This document shows positions 17,000 through 26,260 of a stretch of 64,000 bases of DNA, piece after piece. Source of the DNA: Acrocarpospora corrugata (lineage in GTDB: Bacteria > Actinomycetota > Actinomycetes > Streptosporangiales > Streptosporangiaceae); the NCBI RefSeq assembly GCF_009687845.1, contig NZ_BLAD01000045.1, positions 124,001 to 188,000 of the forward strand. The letters are read 5' to 3'. A program made the translations under genes and the position numbers. The notes below the pieces were generated by a model. It did no database searches, had not been told where the DNA came from, and saw nothing but the letters and a program-made list of their open reading frames with translations. How positions within the stretch are numbered: position 1 is the first letter of the stretch; every line of letters starts with the position of its first letter.

Positions 17000-17240
17000 C
17001 GGCGGATGGCGGAGCGGCGACAGCCAGACCGAGGTCAGGAACACGAGGCTGGTTCCAGCGCAGCCCAGAGCTCGATCAGCGAGCGAGCGTATTGCCAGCC
17101 ATACCGACGGTCAAAAGCACGAGGCCGGTGCCCAGCCCAGCCCAGCGCTCGATCAGCGAGCCCGGCGGATCACCAACGCGGCGGTAGCCATACCGATGGT
17201 CAGAAGTACGAGGCTGGTGCCCAGGGCGGCCCAGATCGTG
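17000..17240. repeat. Tandem degenerate copies of the permease gene 3' end
   Basis: Three successive segments of about 75-85 bases share the order ...CCATACCGA(T/C)GGTCA(G/A)AAG(T/C)ACGAGGC(T/C)GGTGCCCAG... and the joint CGATCAGCGAGC. The copy at about 17161-17240 is the coding 3' end of the ABC permease gene. Those at about 17085-17160 and 17000-17084 lie after its stop codon and are non-coding. The rest of 16805-17152 holds no gene that I can support. Confidence 0.75.
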
Positions 17241-17955
17241 GAACCGGTGGGGTGGCCGAAGGCTAGGTTTCGGGCGGTGTCGAGGGCGTGGGTGAGGGGG
17301 TTGGCGGTGGCGACGAGTTGGAGCCAGGTCGGCATGGTCGTGATGGGGACGAAGAAGCTTGAGGCGAACATCAGGGGGAACATCGCCATGAATCCCAGTG
17401 ACTGCATGAATGCCGCGTTTCTCTGCCAGGCCGCGAGTGCGAGGAAGATCCAGGTCAGGGACCAGCTCACGAAGAGGGCGAGTAGTGTCGTGGCCGCCTG
17501 ACCCGCTATTCCTCCGGCCGGATCGAAACCGAAGACCGCGACGCCGAAGGCGGTGAGGAGGAGCATCTGCACCGCCGTACCGGCCAGGTCGGCGAGGCTG
17601 CGGGCCACGAGGACCGAGATCATGCTGATCGGCAAGGCGCGGAGTCTTCCGATGACGCCGTTGTTCAGGTCGTCGACCAGTCCGATCCCCGAACCGAGTG
17701 CTCCGCCGACGCCGGTGATGACGATGATCCCGGGCATCAGGTAGTCGATGTAGCCGATGCCGGGCGGGAAGCCGTCGACGCCGGCGACGCCGTTGAACAC
17801 CTGGCTGAACAGGATCAGGATGATCAGTGGCTGGATCAGCGAGAGGATGACCAGTCGCGGATTGCGGCCAGTGCCCGGAGCGATCGTCCGGTGAGAATGG
17901 CGATCTGGTCGCCGATACGGGTCCCCTGCCAGGCCGTGCCAGTCGTACGGATCAT
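17153..17955 (-). pseudogene. ABC-2 type permease (DrrB-like), frameshifted
   Basis: The reading frame starts with ATG 17955 (IRTTGTAWQGTRIGDQIAIL), overlapping the ATPase stop by ATGA, but closes at 17836 after AAIRDWSSSR. One base later, the next frame continues the expected family sequence NPRLVILSLIQPLIILILFSQVFNG and then runs intact to 17153 (GFPPGIGYIDYLMPGIIV, GVIGRLRALPISMISVLVARS, FASSFFVPITTMPTWLQ). A single missing base near 17861-17866 explains the break. The protein would be a six-helix drug or lipid exporter permease. Inactivated unless the deletion is a sequencing error or is bypassed. Confidence 0.8.
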
Positions 17956-18930
17956 CGGAGGCTCTCCTGTGGTTGCCGGTGGAAGTGCATGTAGACGTCG
18001 TCCAGCGTCGGCTCGGTGAGCCGGAGTTCGGCCACCTCGATCGAGGCGTCGTCCAGCGCCCGTATCACCCTGATCACGTCGGGGGCGGCCTCGACCGGAG
18101 TGACGAGTTCCCGGCCGACCTCGTCGATCAAGGGCCGCAGCCCCGCGCGACGGAGCGCGTCCAGCCCATCGGACAGACCATCGGACGGGCCACCGGACAG
18201 GCCAGCGGAGTTCTGGCTCGTCGTCGCGAGCCGTATGTGCACGGCGCGCTGCCCGACCAGGGCCTTCAGTTCGGCAACGGTCCCGACGCGACGGCCTTCC
18301 CCCGGGACAGCACCGTGACCGAGTCGGCCAGCCGGTCGGCCTCCTCCAGGTGCTGGGTGGTGAGCAGGATCGTGGTCCCCGCGGCAGCCAGGGTCTGGAC
18401 GATCTCCCAGACCGCGCTGCGGGCGGCCGGGTCGAGACCGGTCGTGGGTTCGTCCAGGAAGACGACGTCGGGCCTGCCGACGAGGCTGGCCGCGATGTCG
18501 AGCCGCCGCCGCATCCCGCCCGAATAGGTCCCGCAGGGCCGATCCGCCGCCTCGGCGAGGTCGAACATCTCAACCAGTTCCCGGGCTCGGGCACCGGCTT
18601 CGCGGCGGTTCGCGCCGAGCAGCCTGGCGATCAGGATGAGGTTGTCCCGGCCCGACAGCTGCTCGTCCACCGAGGCGAACTGTCCGGTGAGTCCGATCCT
18701 TCGGCGTACCTCGCGGCTCTGGGTCGCGACGTCGTAGCCGGCCACCCGCGCCGTGCCCGCGTCCTGCGTCACTGTCGTCGTGAGGATGTCGACCAGCGTG
18801 GTCTTACCTGCGCCATTGTGGCCGAGCGGCGCGGCCACAGTCCCCCGGGGCACCCGCAAGGTCACCTCGTCCAGGGCTGTGACCTTCCCGAATGCCTTCC
18901 GCCAATGGCGTCGATCATCGTTTCGCGCAT
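17952..18930 (-). pseudogene. ABC transporter ATPase (DrrA-like), two frameshifts
   Basis: The central frame has a full nucleotide-binding domain: Walker A GHNGAGKTTLVDIL, Q-loop region RRRIGLTGQFASVDEQLSG, signature TYSGGMRRRLDIAASL, Walker B VVFLDEPTTGLDP and the switch His in LLTTQHLEEADRLAD. The likely start (ATG 18930 or 18918, RETMIDAIG) is in a different frame from the Walker domain, with one base missing near 18900. The C-terminus (VAELKALVGQ, RLTEPTLDDVYMHFH) is in a third frame after another missing base near 18283. The order of domains is that of DrrA-type exporters. Confidence 0.82.
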
Positions 18931-18959
18931 CCGTTCGCCTCTCTACACACTGGATGCAA

Positions 18960-19001
18960 TGCGTGCGTTTTGCACGCAATAAATATGCATTATGCACGCA
19001 T
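18960..19001. promoter_or_regulatory. Divergent promoter with TGCACGCA operator pair
   Basis: Between the ABC exporter start and the MarR gene lies TGCGTGC-N5-GCACGCA (18960-18978). A second TGCACGCA sits 22 bases on (18993-19000), partnered by a weak left half. Two sites two helical turns apart in a divergent control region is the usual layout for MarR autorepression. Confidence 0.65.
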
Positions 19002-19019
19002 CGATGGCAAGGTGTAGCC

Positions 19020-19460
19020 ATGACCGCAGTTGGTGGAGGGCCGGAGTTCTTCCGGCTGGTGCGTTTCTGGTCCCGCAGATGGACGGCGGGATTCATCAGC
19101 CAGGCGCCCGAGGATCCGCACTGCCAGCAGGTCATGGTCGTGGAGGCGGTCGACTCGGCGGCCAGGAACGGCGGCGAGGTCACGGTGGCCGCCGTCGCCC
19201 ACCAGCTGGGAATCGACCGGTCGACGGCGAGCAGGATGATCAGCGACGCCGTCGCGGCCGGATGCCTCCAGCGGGAGGAATCCGCCGCGGACGCCCGCCG
19301 GGCGCCGGTCTCACTGACCGACCAAGGCCGTCAGGTCCTCGACGGATCACACAACTGGCAGCAGCAGGTGTTCGACCGGCTGATCGCGGACTGGGAACCA
19401 GCTGACCGGCAACGACTGGCCGGCTATCTCAGGCGGCTGACGGATCAGACCGACACGTGA
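19020..19460 (+). CDS. MarR-family transcriptional regulator
   Basis: 146 residues from ATG 19020, preceded by AAGGTG. Longer in-frame starts would extend back through the ABC gene and its operator. The winged HTH is VTVAAVAHQLGIDRSTASRMISDAVAAGCLQREESAADARRAPVSLTDQG, with the Asp-Ala-Arg-Arg wing typical of MarR proteins. Flanking helices (FFRLVRFWSRRW, FDRLIADWEPADRQRLAGYLRRL) form the dimer interface. It is divergent from the broken exporter and probably controls it. It still appears intact, while its target is frameshifted. Confidence 0.92.
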   Translation: MTAVGGGPEFFRLVRFWSRRWTAGFISQAPEDPHCQQVMVVEAVDSAARNGGEVTVAAVAHQLGIDRSTASRMISDAVAAGCLQREESAADARRAPVSLTDQGRQVLDGSHNWQQQVFDRLIADWEPADRQRLAGYLRRLTDQTDT

Positions 19461-19629
19461 ACGCCGGGCGGAAGCTCTGCCAGCGCGGGGTCAGCGCGCA
19501 CTCCGGCGCGGTCAGCGCGTCAGGTATGCTCCAGTAGCTAAATTTGGCTACCGACTCATCCACCGCCTCGAACACGGCGCTTTCCAGATGGCCGACGAAG
19601 AACAACAGCTCGGGGGCGATGAGGCTCAC
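19429..19629 (-). CDS. Small hypothetical protein, doubtful
   Basis: 66 codons from a GTG preceded by TTGGGAGT (SLIAPELLFFVGHLESAVFEAVDES). The sequence has a plausible amphipathic composition and two Trp residues, and could be the remnant of a larger gene. It overlaps the 3' end of the MarR gene by 32 bases, has no recognisable family and lies in a decayed region, so it may not be expressed. Confidence 0.25.
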   Translation of the reverse strand: MSLIAPELLFFVGHLESAVFEAVDESVAKFSYWSIPDALTAPECALTPRWQSFRPAFTCRSDPSAA

Positions 19630-19659
19630 ACTCCCAAGCCATGATCAGAACCGGCACCG

Positions 19660-19815
19660 CCAAGGCGGGTCCGCTCGCGGTTCAACGGCGACGGCACGCG
19701 GCTCGCGTCCTGCGGGGACGATCGCACAGTGCGGGTGTGGGAGGTGGCGACCGGCCGTGCCGTGCGGCCGCTGACCGGTCACCGCGGCTTCAGCCCGGAC
19801 GGGCCACCGAACCGC
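19660..19815 (+). pseudogene. Orphan WD40-repeat fragment
   Basis: A stretch with no start or stop context encodes one typical WD40 blade: [20 protein letters not shown], then [14 protein letters not shown], then the beginning of another (FSPDG). It resembles the C-terminal propellers of large actinobacterial NACHT or kinase-WD40 proteins. Nothing before or after continues the fold, so it is a relic. The rest of 19461-19857 has no other gene I can support. Confidence 0.6.
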
Positions 19816-19857
19816 CGGGAAGTCCGCCGATCCGAAAGATCGGCCATGAACAGAGAG

Positions 19858-22080
19858 CTACCTTCCGCCCAGCGGAATCTCGAACCAGACGGCTTTGCCC
19901 TCTTTGGTCGGGCGTGAGCCCCACCGGCGGGCCAGCTGGTCCACGAGGTAGAGCCCGCGCCCGCCTTCGTCGTTCTCGCCCGCGCTGCGGATCCGGGGCA
20001 GCCGGAGGTCCTGGTCGAAGACCTCGACCCAGATGGACTCGTCCCCCCGCCGCAGCCGCAGCGTGAACTCCTTGTCGTTGGCGATCTCCTCGTCCAAACC
20101 GGGCACGTCCCAGGACTCGTCGAACGGCAGCGGCGGGCCGTCGAGCGCGAGTTCCCGACGGGGAACGCTGGCCGCGGCCGCGTGCAGGACCACGTTGGTG
20201 ACCACTTCGGAGACGAGCAGGCAGGCCAGGTCGCCGCGTTCCTCGGAGACGTTCCAGCTGGCGAAGGCTTCTGCGGCCATCCGGCGGGCTTCGCCGACCA
20301 TGATCGGCTGCGCGGGGAAGGTGCGTTCCTCGAATTCGAGCTCGGTGGCGACCGAGCGGACGACCAGGATGGCCATGTCGTCGTCGATCTCGCCGGGCAC
20401 GGCCACGGTGGCGGTGTCGGCTATTCGTTCCACCGACTCGCCGGCGATCTTGGCGACCTTGTCGCAGAGGATCTGCAGGGTCTCGTCGTCGGACAGGGAC
20501 GGCTCGTCGGTGCCGCGGGCGGGGCGGCGGTCGACCAGGCCGTCGGTGTACAGGAGCAGGGTGGCGCCGGGCGGCAGGACCCGGGTCTCCTCCTTGTAGA
20601 CGAGGTCGGCGTGCATGCCGGAGGCCCGCACGCCCAGCGGCTGGCCGACTTCGGTGATGTCGAGTTCGGTGACGCTGCCGTCCACGATCAGCAGCGGCGG
20701 CGAGTGACCGGCGTTGGCGAAGGACAGCTGCCGGGACCAGGCGTCGTACACCATGTACTGGCAGGTGACGATCGGCGGGCTGGTGACGTCGGCGCCGAAG
20801 TCGTCGCGTTCCGGGGCGGCGACGACCCTGGTCCACTCGTCGAGCCGGGCCAGGATGTCGGCGGGCGGCTTGTCGTCCTGGGCGAAGGCGCGCAGCGCGG
20901 CCCTGAGCTGGCCCATCACGGCGGCGGCTTTGGCGCCGCGGCCCTCGACGTCGCCGATGACGATGCCGACGCGGCCGGCGGAGAGCGGGATCACGTCGTA
21001 CCAGTCGCCGCCGACCTGGGTCTGGATGCCCTGGCCGTGGCTGGCCAGGGGGGCGGCGGGGTAGTAGCGGACGGCGATCTCCAGGCCGTCCAGCATGGGC
21101 AGTTCGCGCGGGAGCAGGTGCTTCTGGAAGGACTCGGCGGTGTGCCGTTCCTCCTCGAACAGCAGCGCGTTGTCCACCGCGAGGGCGACCCGGGTGGCGA
21201 TGGCCCCGACGAAGTCGCGGTCGAAGGCGTCGTAGTGGGGGGAGCGCCGGTCGGTGAGGTTGGACATCGCCAGGTACATCAGGCCGAGCGTCTCGCCGCG
21301 CGCGCACAGCGGCGCGACGATCGCCGAGGTCATCCCGATCTCGCCGCAGACGCGGGCCGCGCCCTCGCTCGGGGAGGGGTAGCTGACCTGGGAGAAGTCC
21401 TCGACCAGGATGGTCTCCTGGCGGCGCAGGGCGGCGTCGCCGTAGTGGCCCTGCGGGTAGCGGACCTCGGCGCCGACCGGGAGCCAGGTGTCCGGCGGCG
21501 GGGTCCAGCCGTTGACGTGGGTGGACACCTTGCGGATCAGCCGGTCCCCCTCCATCAACTCGATGAAGCAGTGGTCGGCGAACTGCGGGACCAGCATCTC
21601 GGCGACCCGGTTGAGGGTCTCCTCCACATACAGCGAGCCGGCCAGCCGTTCGCCGATGCGTTCCAGCAGGCCGAACCGGTCCTTCTCCCGCTCGTTGCTG
21701 CGCATCGCCTCACGGGCGGTGATCACGATCCCGGTCACAGAGCCGGACGGATGACGCATCGGCACAGCCTGAGCGCGCACGTAGATCATCGTGCCGTCCA
21801 TCCGGACGACGTCGAACGTACCCTCCCAGACGCCGCCCTTCAGGACGTGTTTGGCCAGGTCGACGGCGAGCGGATGGTCCTTCTCCATGATCCCGAGGGA
21901 GAGCACGTCGTCCAGGCCGGTGTGACCGGGCCGGCCGAACAGACGCTCCGCGAACGGGTTCCAGTAGAGGACGTTGCTGAACCGGTCGGTGACGACGACC
22001 GCCATCTCCGCGTGGTCAAGGACCGCCCCGGCGGAAAGATGGTCGGCAGTGTCCTGCGACAGATCCCCCCAACGTTTCAT
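19858..22080 (-). CDS. PAS-GAF-PP2C phosphatase with C-terminal HATPase (SpoIIE/RsbU-type)
   Basis: 740-residue cytoplasmic signalling protein. Domains in order: PAS (about 20-125, [17 protein letters not shown]); GAF (about 150-320, [37 protein letters not shown]); PP2C/SpoIIE phosphatase (about 335-560, [44 protein letters not shown]); and a RsbW-like HATPase (about 610-740, [35 protein letters not shown]). Such proteins dephosphorylate STAS anti-anti-sigma factors and can also act as anti-sigma kinases, so one polypeptide holds both opposing activities. The STAS protein at 35283 is a possible but unproven client. Confidence 0.93.
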   Translation of the reverse strand: MKRWGDLSQDTADHLSAGAVLDHAEMAVVVTDRFSNVLYWNPFAERLFGRPGHTGLDDVLSLGIMEKDHPLAVDLAKHVLKGGVWEGTFDVVRMDGTMIYVRAQAVPMRHPSGSVTGIVITAREAMRSNEREKDRFGLLERIGERLAGSLYVEETLNRVAEMLVPQFADHCFIELMEGDRLIRKVSTHVNGWTPPPDTWLPVGAEVRYPQGHYGDAALRRQETILVEDFSQVSYPSPSEGAARVCGEIGMTSAIVAPLCARGETLGLMYLAMSNLTDRRSPHYDAFDRDFVGAIATRVALAVDNALLFEEERHTAESFQKHLLPRELPMLDGLEIAVRYYPAAPLASHGQGIQTQVGGDWYDVIPLSAGRVGIVIGDVEGRGAKAAAVMGQLRAALRAFAQDDKPPADILARLDEWTRVVAAPERDDFGADVTSPPIVTCQYMVYDAWSRQLSFANAGHSPPLLIVDGSVTELDITEVGQPLGVRASGMHADLVYKEETRVLPPGATLLLYTDGLVDRRPARGTDEPSLSDDETLQILCDKVAKIAGESVERIADTATVAVPGEIDDDMAILVVRSVATELEFEERTFPAQPIMVGEARRMAAEAFASWNVSEERGDLACLLVSEVVTNVVLHAAAASVPRRELALDGPPLPFDESWDVPGLDEEIANDKEFTLRLRRGDESIWVEVFDQDLRLPRIRSAGENDEGGRGLYLVDQLARRWGSRPTKEGKAVWFEIPLGGR

Positions 22081-22182
22081 CCAACGACCACCCCTCGGGG
22101 CATGCGGGCCACGGGTGCTCCTGCCTGAACAGAGCTAGTGCTGTCGTGGGAGAGGAGGGGCTCCCGAGAAGGACCGCTGGGA

Positions 22183-22881
22183 TCAGCGTCTGGTGACGAA
22201 TACATGCGTGGCGACATCACGCGGCAGCTCCGCGAGAGTGTTGTCCGCTTCGTCGTCACCTGTCACCCGCACACCATCGTCGCTCGCCGCGAGCGTCACC
22301 TCGCGTCCGGGTTGTATCCCAACTTGCTTGAGTTTAAGCATCACAGCGGGATCGCTTTGCACTTGTTCGCTAATTCGGCGAACCACAACGGGTATATCTC
22401 GGGGTCCGGCCAGATCAGACATTGCCGAGACCGCCTCATATTCCTCCAAACTGGACGCGCCAAGCTCGTCCAGGCCGGGGATGGGGTTGCCGTGCGGGCA
22501 CTCGGTGGGGTTGTCCAGCAGCTTGACCAGCCGCGCCTCCACCGAGTCGGACATGACGTGCTCCCACCGGCACGCCTCGATGTGCACTTCTTCCCACGGC
22601 ATCCCGATCACCTGGATCAGCAGGCACTCGGCCAGGCGGTGCTTGCGCATCACCCTGATCGCGAGCGTGCGCCCGAGGTCGGTCATGGTGAGGTGCCGGT
22701 CGCCCTCCACTTTGACCAGACCGTCGCGCTCCATCCGCGCGACCGTCTGGCTGACCGTGGGGCCGCTCTGCTGTAGTCGTTCGGCGATGCGCGCGCGCAG
22801 CGCGACGATGCCTTCCTCTTCCAGCTCATAGATCGTCCGGAGATACATCTCCGTGGTGTCGATCAGGCCGTGTGCGGTCAC
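22183..22881 (-). CDS. ideR: Iron-dependent repressor, DtxR/IdeR family
   Basis: 232 residues, full-length IdeR. The DNA-binding domain reads GLIDTTEMYLRTIYELEEEGIVALRARIAERLQQSGPTVSQTVARMERDGLV. Metal-site residues are recognisable in the dimerisation domain (VMRKHRLAECLL, EEVHIEACRWEHVMSD). The SH3-like third domain is present (IPVVVRRISEQ to the end), distinguishing it from short MntR types. With Fe(II) bound it represses siderophore and iron uptake genes and activates storage. The next gene upstream on the same strand is an MFS exporter of the siderophore-exporter type, which would fit iron control, but no classical iron box was identified. Confidence 0.93.
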   Translation of the reverse strand: MTAHGLIDTTEMYLRTIYELEEEGIVALRARIAERLQQSGPTVSQTVARMERDGLVKVEGDRHLTMTDLGRTLAIRVMRKHRLAECLLIQVIGMPWEEVHIEACRWEHVMSDSVEARLVKLLDNPTECPHGNPIPGLDELGASSLEEYEAVSAMSDLAGPRDIPVVVRRISEQVQSDPAVMLKLKQVGIQPGREVTLAASDDGVRVTGDDEADNTLAELPRDVATHVFVTRR

Positions 22882-23018
22882 AACGTCTTCCTCCCGGTCT
22901 GCCCTCGATGCTACGACCTACCAGCTGGTTCAGCCGACGTCGGCGGCGAACCGGTGCACGATTGGCAACGTGCGAGGGACCTGAATCCTTCCATGCCCGG
23001 GGCTGGTACGGGACCACC

Positions 23019-24257
23019 TCACGATCGAACCTGATAACGGCGGAACGAGGGCACCGCCAGCCCCACCACCACCACCGTCACCGCGCACAGCAGACCGCCG
23101 CCCACCCAGGCGGGAACCAGCCCGAAGGTGGACGCGGTGGTGCCCGCGCGGAGATCGCCCAGCCTCGGCCCGCCGGCCACGACGACGAAGAAGACGCCCT
23201 GCAGCCGGCCGCGCATCGCGTCCGGCGCGTACGTCTGCAGGATCGTCTGCCGCCAGACGGCGGAGACCAGGTCCGCGAAGCCGCTGAAGGCGAGCAGCAG
23301 CACCATCAGCCAGAGCGCCTGGGCCAGCCCGGCCACGGCCACGGTGACCCCCCACACCGCGATCACGGCGGTCAGCGCCAGGCCCTGCCGCCGGACCCGG
23401 CCGACCCAGCCGGAGAAGACCCCGCCCACCACCGCGCCGAGGGCGATGGCCGCCGACAGCCAGCCGTACGCGATGCCGGAGCCGCCGAACCGGAGCGCGG
23501 TCATCTCCGGGTAAAGGGCGCGGGGCATCGCGAAGGACATGGCGATGATGTCGACCACGAACGACATCAGCACGACCGGGGTGGCCATGATGTAGCGCAG
23601 CCCGCCGGCCACCGCGCCGAGGCCGGGGGCGGTCACCTCGCCGAGCGGCTCCAGCCGGGGCAGCCGGATGGCCGCGTAGAGGCTGGCGGTGAACAGGACG
23701 GCGTCGATCAGGTAGGCCCAGCCGTACCCGCCGCCGGCCAGGATGAAGCCGCCGAGCAGCGGGCCGAGCACCGAGGAGATGCTGCTGAACAGGAAGTTGA
23801 GGGTGTTGGCTGCGGGCACCAGCTCGGTGGAGACCAGCCGGGGGATGATCGCGTTCCGGGTGGGCGAGGAGATGGCGAAGCCGGTGGACTGAACGCCCAC
23901 CGCCGCCAGGATCACCCACACGTTCTGGAAGGTGAACGCGTTGGCCAGCAGGACCAGGGTGGCGCTCCAGCTGATCAGGGACGCGGTCAGCAGCAGTTTG
24001 CGGCGGTCCACGGCGTCGGCGATGGCGCCGCCCCACAGGCCGAACACGATCAGCGGGACCAGGGCGACCGGGCCGAGCATGCCGACCCAGAGCGAGGAAC
24101 CGGTCAGCGCGAACACTTCCGCGCTGACCGCGACGGCGGTGAGCTGGAACCCGACGAAGGCCACCGCCTGTCCGGCCAGCAGCCGCCGATAGTCGGGAAT
24201 GTGGATCGGTCTCGTGTCGACGAAGTGCCGCCGGAGGAGACTTTTTACCAAGCTCAC
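23019..24257 (-). CDS. MFS transporter, EntS-like
   Basis: 412 residues with twelve predicted membrane helices. The opening HFVDTRPIHIPDYRRLLAGQAVAFVGFQLTAVAVSAEVFALTGSS and the A-loop LWGGAIADAVDRRKLL are typical of the enterobactin-exporter/DHA3 branch of the major facilitator superfamily. The second half has SGWVGRVRRQGLAL and RLQGVFFVVVAGGPRLGDL. It probably exports a small molecule by proton antiport. It starts with GTG. It lies upstream of ideR with a 137-base gap, so a siderophore-related role is possible but not shown. Confidence 0.87.
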   Translation of the reverse strand: MSLVKSLLRRHFVDTRPIHIPDYRRLLAGQAVAFVGFQLTAVAVSAEVFALTGSSLWVGMLGPVALVPLIVFGLWGGAIADAVDRRKLLLTASLISWSATLVLLANAFTFQNVWVILAAVGVQSTGFAISSPTRNAIIPRLVSTELVPAANTLNFLFSSISSVLGPLLGGFILAGGGYGWAYLIDAVLFTASLYAAIRLPRLEPLGEVTAPGLGAVAGGLRYIMATPVVLMSFVVDIIAMSFAMPRALYPEMTALRFGGSGIAYGWLSAAIALGAVVGGVFSGWVGRVRRQGLALTAVIAVWGVTVAVAGLAQALWLMVLLLAFSGFADLVSAVWRQTILQTYAPDAMRGRLQGVFFVVVAGGPRLGDLRAGTTASTFGLVPAWVGGGLLCAVTVVVVGLAVPSFRRYQVRS

Positions 24258-24309
24258 GACCAGCTAGCCTGCCACGTCACGAAATATCGCCCATGGCCAG
24301 GGTCAGGAG

Positions 24310-24948
24310 TCAAGGTGCCAGACGCTCCTGAACCCATTTATCGCCGGTACGGCGGTAGCGGATCCGGTCGTGCAACCGGTCGGCCCGCCCCTGCCAGAAC
24401 TCGATCTCCTTGGGCACCACCCGGATGCCGCCCCAGAAGTCCGGCACCGGCGGATCCTCCGGCCAGCGCTCGGCCAGTTCGGCGAACCGGTCGTCCAGCT
24501 CCTGCCGGGAGCGCAGCACCGCCGACTGCCGGGAGGCCCACGCGCCGATCCGCGACCCGTACGGCCGGGACCGGAAGTAGGCGGCGCTCTCCTCCCGCGC
24601 GACCCGAACGGCCGACCCCTCCACCCGCACCTGCCGCCGCAGTGGATGCCACGGGAAGAGCAGGCAGGCGCGCGGATTCTCGGCCAGATCGCGCCCCTTG
24701 CGGGACTCGTAGTTGGTGAAGAACGTGAAACCTTGCTCGTCGAAGCCTTTCAGCAGAACTGTCCGGGCCGAGGGTCTTCCCCCGGCGGAGCTGGTTGCCA
24801 CGATCATGGCATTGGGTTCTGGGAGCCCGGCGTCGACGGCGTCGGCGAACCACCTGGTGAACTGCGTCACCGGGTCGTCGGCCACGTCGATCAACGGCTC
24901 GCCGTGGTAGCTGCGGCGGAGCCCGGCCAGGTGCGATCTGCTATCCAC
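24310..24948 (-). CDS. pdxH: Pyridoxamine 5'-phosphate oxidase
   Basis: 212 residues from GTG 24948. FMN enzyme converting pyridoxamine or pyridoxine 5'-phosphate to pyridoxal 5'-phosphate. Family landmarks are [95 protein letters not shown] and the C-terminal [17 protein letters not shown] with the substrate-binding Arg-x-His-Asp. Length is normal. Divergent from the citrate synthase gene, an association known from other actinobacteria. Downstream use of PLP includes serC in this window. Confidence 0.95.
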   Translation of the reverse strand: MDSRSHLAGLRRSYHGEPLIDVADDPVTQFTRWFADAVDAGLPEPNAMIVATSSAGGRPSARTVLLKGFDEQGFTFFTNYESRKGRDLAENPRACLLFPWHPLRRQVRVEGSAVRVAREESAAYFRSRPYGSRIGAWASRQSAVLRSRQELDDRFAELAERWPEDPPVPDFWGGIRVVPKEIEFWQGRADRLHDRIRYRRTGDKWVQERLAP

Positions 24949-25119
24949 GAAAAGGTATTCTTGCGCGCTTGGTTGATGTCCGACGCACCACCCCCTACCT
25001 GGGACGACGGCGTTCGGGAGGGACCGGGGGCGACCCGCAGGACCGCGGGAGGTTAAATTGACCCGCCGGTATCTCGACATCAAGGCTTTTGACTTCACAA
25101 GAGAGGGAGGCGGCCGAGA

Positions 25120-26220
25120 GTGTCCGACTTTAAACCCGGGCTCGAAGGCGTGGTGGCTTTCGAGACCGAGATCGCGGAACCGGACAAAGAAGGGGGCGCC
25201 CTGCGATACCGGGGCGTCGACATCGAGGAGCTGGTCGGCCGGGTCTCCTACGGGAACGTATGGGGACTGCTGGTCGACAACGAGTTCCAGCCGGGACTCC
25301 CCCCGGCCGAGCCGTACCCCGTTCCTGTCCATTCCGGTGACATCCGGGTAGACGTGCAGAGTGCGCTGGCCATGCTGGCGCCCGCGTACGGCTTCCGGCC
25401 ACTGCTCGACATCGACGACGCCCAGGCCCGCGACGATCTCGCGCGCGCCTCGGTGACGGCGCTGTCGTTCGTCGCCCAGTCCGCCCGTGGGCTCGGCCTG
25501 CCGATGGTGCCGCAGCGCCGGGTGGACGAGGCGGAGACCATCGTCGAACGTTTCATGATCCGCTGGCGGGGTGAGCCCGATCCGCGGCATGTGAAGGCCA
25601 TCGACGCGTACTGGACTTCGGCCGCCGAGCACGGCATGAACGCCTCCACGTTCACCGCGCGGGTGATCGCCTCGACCGGCGCGGACGTGGCCGCGGCCCT
25701 GTCCGGCGCGGTGGGCGCCATGTCGGGCCCGCTGCACGGCGGCGCGCCGGCCCGGGTGCTGCACATGATCGAGGGCGTCGAGCAGATGGGCGACGCCAAG
25801 AAGTACGTGCAGAGCGAGCTGGACAAGGGCCAGCGGCTGATGGGCTTCGGCCACCGGGTGTACCGGGCCGAGGACCCGCGGGCGCGGGTGCTCCGGCGGA
25901 CCGCCAGGGAGCTGGACGCGCCTCGCTACGAGGTGGCGGCGGCGCTGGAGACGGCCGCGCTGGAGGAGCTTCACGCGCGCAAGCCGGACCGGGTGCTCGC
26001 CACCAACGTGGAGTACTGGGCCGCGGTCATCCTGGACTTCGCCCAGGTTCCTTCGCACATGTTCACTTCGATGTTCACCTGCGCCCGCACGGCCGGCTGG
26101 GCCGCCCACATCCTGGAACAGAAGCGCACGGGCAGGCTCGTCCGCCCCAGCGCGACCTATGTGGGCCCGCCGCTGCGCTCGGTCTCCGACGTTCCCGGCG
26201 CCGCCGACCTGGTCGTCTAG
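25120..26220 (+). CDS. Citrate synthase, short actinobacterial type
   Basis: 366 residues from GTG 25120 (GAGAGGGAGGCGG upstream). It condenses acetyl-CoA and oxaloacetate, or possibly propionyl-CoA as methylcitrate synthase. Visible motifs are [32 protein letters not shown], the active-site His region [27 protein letters not shown], the catalytic [15 protein letters not shown] and the late Asp/Arg region ([33 protein letters not shown]-like). It is the shorter 'citrate synthase 2' lineage. Promoter space is shared with divergent pdxH. Confidence 0.94.
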   Translation: MSDFKPGLEGVVAFETEIAEPDKEGGALRYRGVDIEELVGRVSYGNVWGLLVDNEFQPGLPPAEPYPVPVHSGDIRVDVQSALAMLAPAYGFRPLLDIDDAQARDDLARASVTALSFVAQSARGLGLPMVPQRRVDEAETIVERFMIRWRGEPDPRHVKAIDAYWTSAAEHGMNASTFTARVIASTGADVAAALSGAVGAMSGPLHGGAPARVLHMIEGVEQMGDAKKYVQSELDKGQRLMGFGHRVYRAEDPRARVLRRTARELDAPRYEVAAALETAALEELHARKPDRVLATNVEYWAAVILDFAQVPSHMFTSMFTCARTAGWAAHILEQKRTGRLVRPSATYVGPPLRSVSDVPGAADLVV

Positions 26221-26233
26221 CACTGATGTGATC

Positions 26234-26260
26234 AGCCCGCGGCTCAGCGAGCCGCGGGCT
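26234..26260. terminator. Strong hairpin between convergent genes
   Basis: AGCCCGCGGCTC, loop AGC, GAGCCGCGGGCT: a perfect 12-bp stem. It lies 14 bases after the citrate synthase stop and overlaps the 3' end of the convergent receptor gene, so it can terminate both transcripts. There is no U tract, as is usual for GC-rich actinobacteria. Confidence 0.8.

Noticed and set aside
20182-22128. Long plus-strand open frame opposite the PP2C signalling gene
   Set aside because: It is antisense to a clearly conserved four-domain protein and shows no domain of its own; GC-rich DNA gives such frames routinely.
23019-24257. IdeR-binding iron box before the MFS exporter
   Set aside because: The upstream sequence has AGGCTAGCT but not the 19-bp TTAGGTTAGGCTAACCTAA-type element.
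22872-24719. Plus-strand open frame rich in Gln, Asp and His across the MFS and pdxH genes
   Set aside because: Composition is that of a shadow frame and it crosses two convincing minus-strand genes.
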